Source: a candidate division TA06 bacterium
GTDB lineage: Bacteria > Hydrothermota > DG-26 > E44-bin18 > JADFOU01
Reading direction: 5' to 3'
Assembly (NCBI GenBank): GCA_022562655.1
Contig: JADFOU010000064.1
Location: 1 to 9,326 of the forward strand
Length of the DNA stretch: 9,326 bases
In this document: in pieces, positions 5,610 through 9,326 of the stretch
Position numbering within the stretch: position 1 is the stretch's first letter
Layout: each line of letters begins with the position of its first letter
Notes under the pieces: model-generated
The model's database searches: none
Seen by the model: the letters and a program-made list of their open reading frames with translations, nothing else
What the model was told of the DNA's origin: nothing
Position numbers and translations under genes: made by a program

Positions 5610-5669
5610 GGTAGCCGTCCGATTCGGGCGTCCTCAACTTTTTTTGCAACCTGAAGGTTTGCGGCTACC
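5610..5669. repeat. Intergenic inverted-repeat element after nrdJ
   Basis: GGTAGCCG (5610-5617) is matched by CGGCTACC (5662-5669). Inside lie a second hairpin (GCAACCT 5646-5652 with AGGTTTGC 5655-5662, one bulge), a small CCG-ATT-CGG hairpin, and a T-run in the middle. The T-run position argues against a simple terminator. The CCCGAATCGG core on the - strand near 5618-5627 recurs at 7012-7021 in the element within the C25 gene, suggesting related interspersed repeats. Confidence 0.5.
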
Positions 5670-5700
5670 TTGGATGGAAGAAAAATAGGGAGCGTCTTCC

Positions 5701-5723
5701 AAAAGGTGTCCTTTTTTTTTTTT
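5701..5723 (+). terminator. Probable terminator of nrdJ
   Basis: AAAAGG (5701-5706) pairs with CCTTTT (5710-5715), which opens a run of 12 T (5712-5723). A second hairpin, GGAAGA/TCTTCC (5676-5700), lies just upstream. The short GC part makes the stem weak, but the T-run and position before the dcd promoter fit termination. Confidence 0.55.
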
Positions 5724-5734
5724 CAAAAACCCCC

Positions 5735-5763
5735 TTGCCAAACCCCTTCAAAAACTGTATATT
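5735..5763 (+). promoter_or_regulatory. dcd promoter giving a nearly leaderless transcript
   Basis: TTGCCA (5735-5740) and TATATT (5758-5763) are separated by 17 bases. The predicted start is near 5770, only about four bases before the dcd ATG at 5774. No Shine-Dalgarno sequence lies before that ATG, consistent with leaderless or near-leaderless translation. Confidence 0.6.
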
Positions 5764-5773
5764 AAACACGACA

Positions 5774-6331
5774 ATGGCAATCAAATCGGATGAGTGGATC
5801 AAGAGGATGGCAATGAATCACGAGATGATCAAGCCCTTCGCGGAGGGGCAGGTCCGCAATGGGGCCATCTCCTACGGGCTTTCTTCCTATGGATACGACA
5901 TCCGAATCGCCGATGAGTTTAAGATCTTTACCAATGTGAATACCGCCATTATAGACCCCAAAAATTTCAACTCCCAATCTTTTGTAGATATTAAAGAGGA
6001 GGTCTGTATCATTCCGCCCAACTCCTTCTGCCTTGCCCGAACGGTGGAGTATTTCAAGATTCCTCGAAATATCCTCACGATCTGCCTGGGGAAGTCTACC
6101 TATGCCCGATGCGGAATTATCGTGAATGTTACCCCTTTTGAACCAGAATGGGAGGGCTATGCCACCCTGGAGATCTCCAATACGACCCCCTTGCCGGCAA
6201 AAATCTATGCCAATGAGGGGATCGCCCAGGTCATCTTCTTAGAGGCAGACGAGGAGTGTCGGGTCTCGTATCGGGATAAGAAGGGAAAGTATCAGGCCCA
6301 GTTGGGCATTACCCTGCCAAAGGTAAATTAG
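5774..6331 (+). CDS. dcd: dCTP deaminase
   Basis: Dcd deaminates dCTP to dUTP (some members also hydrolyse it to dUMP), supplying the precursor of dTTP; it is a trimeric cytoplasmic enzyme of the dUTPase fold. The 185-residue product carries family landmarks: SSYGYDIR (37-44), GKSTYAR (106-112, with R112 as the likely active-site Arg), VTPFEPEWEGYATLEISN (119-135, E133 as the likely catalytic Glu) and GKYQAQLGITLP near the C terminus, which forms the lid over the substrate. The frame stays open back to a TTG at 5735, but MAIKSDEWI at 5774 is the usual start of this family, and that TTG overlaps the -35 box. There is no ribosome-binding site. It follows nrdJ and belongs to the same pathway but is probably transcribed on its own. 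I cannot tell monofunctional from bifunctional deaminase/diphosphatase. Confidence 0.95.
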   Translation: MAIKSDEWIKRMAMNHEMIKPFAEGQVRNGAISYGLSSYGYDIRIADEFKIFTNVNTAIIDPKNFNSQSFVDIKEEVCIIPPNSFCLARTVEYFKIPRNILTICLGKSTYARCGIIVNVTPFEPEWEGYATLEISNTTPLPAKIYANEGIAQVIFLEADEECRVSYRDKKGKYQAQLGITLPKVN

Positions 6332-6347
6332 TTTTTAGGATTTGGTC

Positions 6348-6565
6348 GTTCGTTATTCGGCAAATGAGGGTCTGTCTTAAATTTCAATACACTCAACAAA
6401 TACCTGAAAATTGTCAGGTTTTTAAGACGTTTTAACAATTCAGAACTATCCGCTTACAACAGAAATATTTGGGAACAAAAGGGCTTGTAAAAGTGTCTCA
6501 TATTATTGATCGGTTTAAAGTTACTATTTTTTAGACCTTCTAACATCTAAAAACGAAGAACGAAC
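6348..6565. repeat. Inverted repeats flanking the dcd-Trm112 spacer
   Basis: GTTCGTTATTCG (6348-6359) and CGAAGAACGAAC (6554-6565) are inverted copies with one mismatch, 218 bases across. Between them are GTCTTAAA (6374-6381) and its exact complement TTTAAGAC (6421-6428). No coding sequence lies inside. It could be a small non-autonomous element, or chance similarity in simple A/T-rich DNA. Confidence 0.3.
6402..6423 (+). terminator. Possible terminator of dcd
   Basis: ACCTGA (6402-6407) pairs with TCAGGT (6414-6419) and runs into five T (6419-6423). The stem is short. GTCTTAAA/TTTAAGAC (6374-6428) could form an outer stem around it. It lies about 70 bases after the dcd stop. Confidence 0.5.
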
Positions 6566-6573
6566 AACTGAAA

Positions 6574-6744
6574 ATGATTGATGAGAAACTTTTAGAGATC
6601 CTCTGCTGCCCTAAGTGTAAAGGGGATCTGGAGTATCAAAAGGAAAAAGAACGGTTTGTTTGCCACACCTGTAAACTGGGTTACCCCATCCGGGACGAAA
6701 TCCCCGTAATGCTCATCGAGGAGGCAGAGAGACTATCGGACTAA
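6574..6744 (+). CDS. Trm112-like small zinc-ribbon protein (UPF0434/YcaR type)
   Basis: This 56-residue protein begins MIDEKLLEILCCPKCKGDLE and continues to FVCHTCKLGYPIRDEIPVMLIEEA. It has the Trm112/YcaR layout: an N-terminal helix, CPxC (C12, C15), a short strand pair, CxxC (C30, C33), and the YPIRDEIPVML strand ending in acidic residues. Trm112 in eukaryotes and archaea activates methyltransferases. Bacterial members are mostly uncharacterised, so an activator or scaffold role here is inference. The ATG at 6574 is chosen because it gives the usual MI/D-start of the family; the ribosome-binding site is weak. It lies 111 bases upstream of the C25 gene on the same strand with a hairpin between, so cotranscription is possible but unproven. 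Confidence 0.88.
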   Translation: MIDEKLLEILCCPKCKGDLEYQKEKERFVCHTCKLGYPIRDEIPVMLIEEAERLSD

Positions 6745-6754
6745 TCAACGTTTT

Positions 6755-6832
6755 GGTTAAACAGTTAAATAGTGATTGGTTAAATAGTAACAGGTTAATG
6801 GGTCTCCCATTTAACTATTTATCGATTTAACC
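6755..6832. repeat. GTTAAAT repeat cluster with a long imperfect hairpin
   Basis: GTTAAATAG occurs at 6764-6772 and 6779-6787, and related GGTTAA occurs at 6755 and 6793. The segment from GGTTAAAT (6778-6785) to ATTTAACC (6825-6832) folds on itself; the inner part is AATGGG-TCT-CCCATT (6797-6811). No T-run follows, so it is not a standard terminator. It fills most of the gap between the Trm112-like gene and the C25 gene. Confidence 0.6.
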
Positions 6833-6855
6833 GTTTGACTGGAAGAGAGGTTTCT

Positions 6856-9326
6856 ATGTTCCGATGGTTTCGTCTCTGTGGATGGGCAATCTTTTTTGTC
6901 TTTTTCACACACACTATTGTAGGGGCGGTTCCGCCTAAGGTGGATGTTCGCCCTGTCGGGAGGGATGGGCAGACACACTCAAGCCCGATTCTCCCTTTGC
7001 CCCACCCTCTGCCCGAATCGGGCCAGAGGGCGGGAAGGTCAGCCCCTACAAATCTCTCTCTCCTCCACTCGGATGAGAGAGGGGTGACTTTCCGCTATAC
7101 CCCCCCTGAGCCTTCTTTTCAGATCAAGAGGATGGAAGAGGGGACCTTTTCTGACCTCTCCTTCCCCGGGACGACCTACCCTTCTCCCAAGGCGGGTCAG
7201 CCCATGCTTCCCTTTCTTCTCGTCCATTTGGGTCTTCCCCTGGAGGGAGAGGTACGGGTGGAGATTGAGAATCTCCGTTCCTCCCCTCATTCCCATCAAT
7301 ATCCCATCACCCCCTTCCCAATGCCCGATGGGGCTTACGAGGGGGATAAAGAGGTCTATGGGCGAGATGGCCTCTATCCGGGGAAGTGGGTAGAGCGGGA
7401 AGGTATCTCCTACATTCGGAACCAGAGGGTCCTTTCTCTCCGGGTCTATCCCGTCCAGTTCAACGCCACAAGAAAGACCTTACAGATTTTGGAGGAGATC
7501 CAGATCCGGGTGGAATTTTTGAGTGGAGATGGAGTAGGGGCAGGTTTGAAACCTGCCCTTACAGACCCTTTTGAAAGGGTCTACGAGAAGGTCCTCATCA
7601 ATTATGAAGAGGCGAAGGGGTGGAGGCGAAGAGCGGGGAGATCAAGTCCCTCAATTCTCTCCTCAAGACCGTGGTTGAAGATCTCTACAAATGAGGCGGG
7701 GATCTATCGCCTCACCTATAAAGAACTGATAAGAACGGGTGCTCCTGTGAATTTCATTGATCCCAGAACCTTTCAAATGTTCAATGGGGGGAGTGACACC
7801 CTCCCCCAAGCCCTTGCCACCCCGAGACCTGACTCCGTGGAGGTCTCTCTCTATATCCGGGGGGAGGAAGACTCCACCTTCAACCCCGGAGACGAGATCT
7901 TCTTCTATGGAATGCCCCTTACAGGCTGGCGGATGGAAGGCGATACGCTCCGTTTTCACCGAAACCCCTATACCGACGTCAACGTCTATTGGCTTACCTG
8001 GGATGGGGGGATGGGAAAGAGGATGGTTTCCCTGGATGGGAGCCTGTCCGAGCCCAATCCCATCCGCCCGGATCGATATGAGGAGGTTCTCCATTTAGAA
8101 GAGGAGGTGGCGAACCCCCAGAAGTCAGGCCTGGCTTGGATCTGGCAGATCCTCAATCGTTCCGCAAGTCAATCCATTGTCTCCTACTCATTTCCCTTCG
8201 CCCTCTCCGACCTCGCCTCTTCTGTGGGGGAGATCCGTCTCAACCTCTACGGCAGATCTACAACCCTGCACAATGTCAGGGTCCGTCTCAATGGGAACCA
8301 GGTGGCAGATACCAGCTGGGTTAGTCCCAATAATGAGACGATACAGAATATCCCGGTGGTCCTCTCTCCCCTGGTCTCTCAATTCCGAGAGGGGGGCAAT
8401 ACCATACAGATTGAGGAGTATCGGACAGATACTGTGGGTTCAGAGGTCTATTTTGATTTTGCTGAGGCAGTGGTGGAGAGGCGGTTTGTCGCCAAAAGGG
8501 AGGTACTGGACTTTACTTCCCCTGTGGGAGTTCTGGGAAGAACGGAGTTTGCCCTCTCTGGGTTCTCCCAACTTCCGATGATCTTAGATGTCTCAGACCC
8601 CTTCCGCCCCCTCCGAGTTGAGAATGCCTCTTTCCAGTCTGATACCGTCCGGTTTCAGGATGACCTCTCGACTCGAAAACGCTATATTGTCGCCTCCACT
8701 TTTCAGAAGCCCATCCGGATGGTGAGGGACTCCCCCACCGATCTCAAGACAGGAGGAGCCCATTATATCGCTCTCTGTCATGATGACTTTTACGATGCGG
8801 TACTCCCTCTCATCCAGTGGCGGGAGGAGCATTTAGCCGCTGATATCTCCAACCCCATTGTGGAACGGGTCAAGGTTTCGGATGTCTATGACAACTTCTC
8901 CTGGGGAGTGGTGGATCCCACAGCCATTCGAGATTTCCTCAAGTTCACCCATGATACCCTTACTTCTTGGAGTCCTAAACCCGTCTATTGCCTCTTCGTC
9001 GGGGCAGGGAGTTATGATTACAAAAACAATATGAGGCTTTTCCCTCACAAGAACTTCATCCCCCCTCATCAAAAGGGGGGCCGTGTAGTGACCAATAGTC
9101 CCTTCCCCCAAGACCTCAATCCCGGGTTTGACCAGTGGTTTGTCGTGTTTGATACAGCCGCGTCTGCGAAACCCCAGATCCATCTGGGAAGAATTACGGT
9201 CACCTCCCCTCAGGAGACCCGGACGGTGGTGGAGAAGATCATTGACTATGAGAAAAAGAAGGCCTATGGACCGTGGCGGAATCGGGTCCTCTTAGCGGCG
9301 GATGATGTCTACAGCACTGCCTCCTT
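6856..9326 (+). CDS. Gingipain-like C25 cysteine peptidase, secreted (partial, 3' end cut by the window)
   Basis: The frame stays open for 823 codons to the window edge. Residues 1-24 form a signal peptide (hydrophobic WAIFFVFF, likely cleavage after VGA). A Pro-rich segment (about 25-66) follows, then a propeptide-like beta region with AGQPMLPFLLVHLGLPLEGEV (about 114-134) and DPFERVYEKVLINYEEAKGWR (237-257). Next come GIYRLTYKEL (283-292) and a beta-rich domain (about 300-620). The C25 caspase-like domain begins near residue 635 (HYIALCHDDFYDAVLPLIQWREEHLAA, VYDNFSWGVVDPTAIRDFLKF, PVYCLFVGAGSYDY, HLGRITV, NRVLLAADD). The catalytic His and Cys lie beyond the window. The family includes gingipains and the PorU sortase of type IX secretion, so export to the cell surface is likely. 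GAGAGG (6845-6850) supports the ATG. Two palindromic repeats appear inserted in frame (6917-7051, 7534-7562). Confidence 0.9.
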   Translation, partial: MFRWFRLCGWAIFFVFFTHTIVGAVPPKVDVRPVGRDGQTHSSPILPLPHPLPESGQRAGRSAPTNLSLLHSDERGVTFRYTPPEPSFQIKRMEEGTFSDLSFPGTTYPSPKAGQPMLPFLLVHLGLPLEGEVRVEIENLRSSPHSHQYPITPFPMPDGAYEGDKEVYGRDGLYPGKWVEREGISYIRNQRVLSLRVYPVQFNATRKTLQILEEIQIRVEFLSGDGVGAGLKPALTDPFERVYEKVLINYEEAKGWRRRAGRSSPSILSSRPWLKISTNEAGIYRLTYKELIRTGAPVNFIDPRTFQMFNGGSDTLPQALATPRPDSVEVSLYIRGEEDSTFNPGDEIFFYGMPLTGWRMEGDTLRFHRNPYTDVNVYWLTWDGGMGKRMVSLDGSLSEPNPIRPDRYEEVLHLEEEVANPQKSGLAWIWQILNRSASQSIVSYSFPFALSDLASSVGEIRLNLYGRSTTLHNVRVRLNGNQVADTSWVSPNNETIQNIPVVLSPLVSQFREGGNTIQIEEYRTDTVGSEVYFDFAEAVVERRFVAKREVLDFTSPVGVLGRTEFALSGFSQLPMILDVSDPFRPLRVENASFQSDTVRFQDDLSTRKRYIVASTFQKPIRMVRDSPTDLKTGGAHYIALCHDDFYDAVLPLIQWREEHLAADISNPIVERVKVSDVYDNFSWGVVDPTAIRDFLKFTHDTLTSWSPKPVYCLFVGAGSYDYKNNMRLFPHKNFIPPHQKGGRVVTNSPFPQDLNPGFDQWFVVFDTAASAKPQIHLGRITVTSPQETRTVVEKIIDYEKKKAYGPWRNRVLLAADDVYSTAS
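6917..7051. repeat. 135-bp palindromic element inside the C25 gene, in frame
   Basis: TTGTAGGGGC (6917-6926) and GCCCCTACAA (7042-7051) are perfect 10-bp terminal inverted repeats. The interior is highly structured: GGCGG/CCGCC (6924-6935), GCCCGATTC/GAATCGGGC (6983-7023) and CCCACCCTCTG/CAGAGGGCGGG (7001-7034, one mismatch). The length is 135 bp, exactly 45 codons, so the frame is kept. It encodes residues I21 to N66, a Pro/Arg/Ser-rich stretch without the pattern of either neighbouring domain. Confidence 0.7.
7534..7562. repeat. Second GTAGGGGC palindrome inside the C25 gene
   Basis: GTAGGGGCAGGTTT (7534-7547) and AAACCTGCCCTTAC (7549-7562) form a 14-bp stem around one base, with a single G-T pair. 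The ends match the termini of the 135-bp element, so they are probably one repeat family. It encodes VGAGLKPALT, a linker just before the DPFERVY block. Confidence 0.65.
9060..9080. repeat. C6/G6 hairpin inside the C25 domain
   Basis: CCCCCC (9060-9065) pairs with GGGGGG (9075-9080) around a 9-base loop within the coding sequence, where the protein reads FIPPHQKGG. It could be another decayed repeat or chance. No terminal motif links it to the other two. Confidence 0.3.

Noticed and set aside
5735..5773. TTG start for dcd giving a 13-residue N-terminal extension
   Set aside because: The TTG overlaps a -35 box, has no ribosome-binding site, and the family starts at MAIKSDEWI (5774).
7039..9183. 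Several open frames on both strands across 7039-9183
   Set aside because: They overlap the continuous + strand C25 frame, which carries recognisable domains to the window edge; the others are shadows favoured by high G/C content.

Overview
The window is bacterial and looks like a mosaic. Genes sit singly or in short groups on the + strand, with one secreted-protein gene on the - strand. Promoters read as sigma-70 type, and Shine-Dalgarno sites are clear for most genes. The right-hand part (about 3300 to the end) is the housekeeping side: a B12-dependent ribonucleotide reductase, a dCTP deaminase, a Trm112-like zinc protein and a gingipain-type C25 peptidase cut by the window edge. C25 peptidases and short GTAGGGGC palindromes scattered through genes and spacers suggest a member of the Fibrobacteres-Chlorobi-Bacteroidetes assemblage or a related uncultured phylum. 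This is inference; no rRNA or other definitive marker is present.

The left part (1 to about 2000) is visibly richer in A/T and carries small single-domain accessory genes: an NTF2/SnoaL-like protein, a VOC (glyoxalase-fold) protein and an atypical small SDR-like protein. The main finding is here. The VOC gene is followed 3 bp after its stop by a structure with the geometry of an integron attC site (1167-1227). Its outer core box is the exact reverse complement of GTTATAT at 783-789, just ahead of the VOC ribosome-binding site. That is the rule for a mobile gene cassette, so 784-1221 reads as a solitary 438-bp integron cassette in a non-integron locus.

Between 1964 and 3303 lie two tandem copies of a 61-bp repeat, a strong bidirectional terminator, and the - strand gene for a small exported cysteine-containing protein with a consensus promoter and ideal ribosome-binding site. 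Next comes a long nrdJ leader with tandem promoters, a 12-bp palindrome and two mutually exclusive hairpins built from one repeated sequence.

nrdJ (3304-5598) and dcd (5774-6331) both serve deoxynucleotide supply: NrdJ reduces ribonucleotides and Dcd feeds dUTP toward dTTP. They are separated by a repeat, a T-rich terminator and a separate dcd promoter that would start transcription only a few bases before the dcd start codon. Downstream are the 56-residue Trm112-like gene (6574-6744), a hairpin-rich spacer, and the C25 peptidase gene (6856 to the edge). That gene appears to have absorbed two members of a palindromic repeat family in frame, one spanning the predicted signal-peptide cleavage region.
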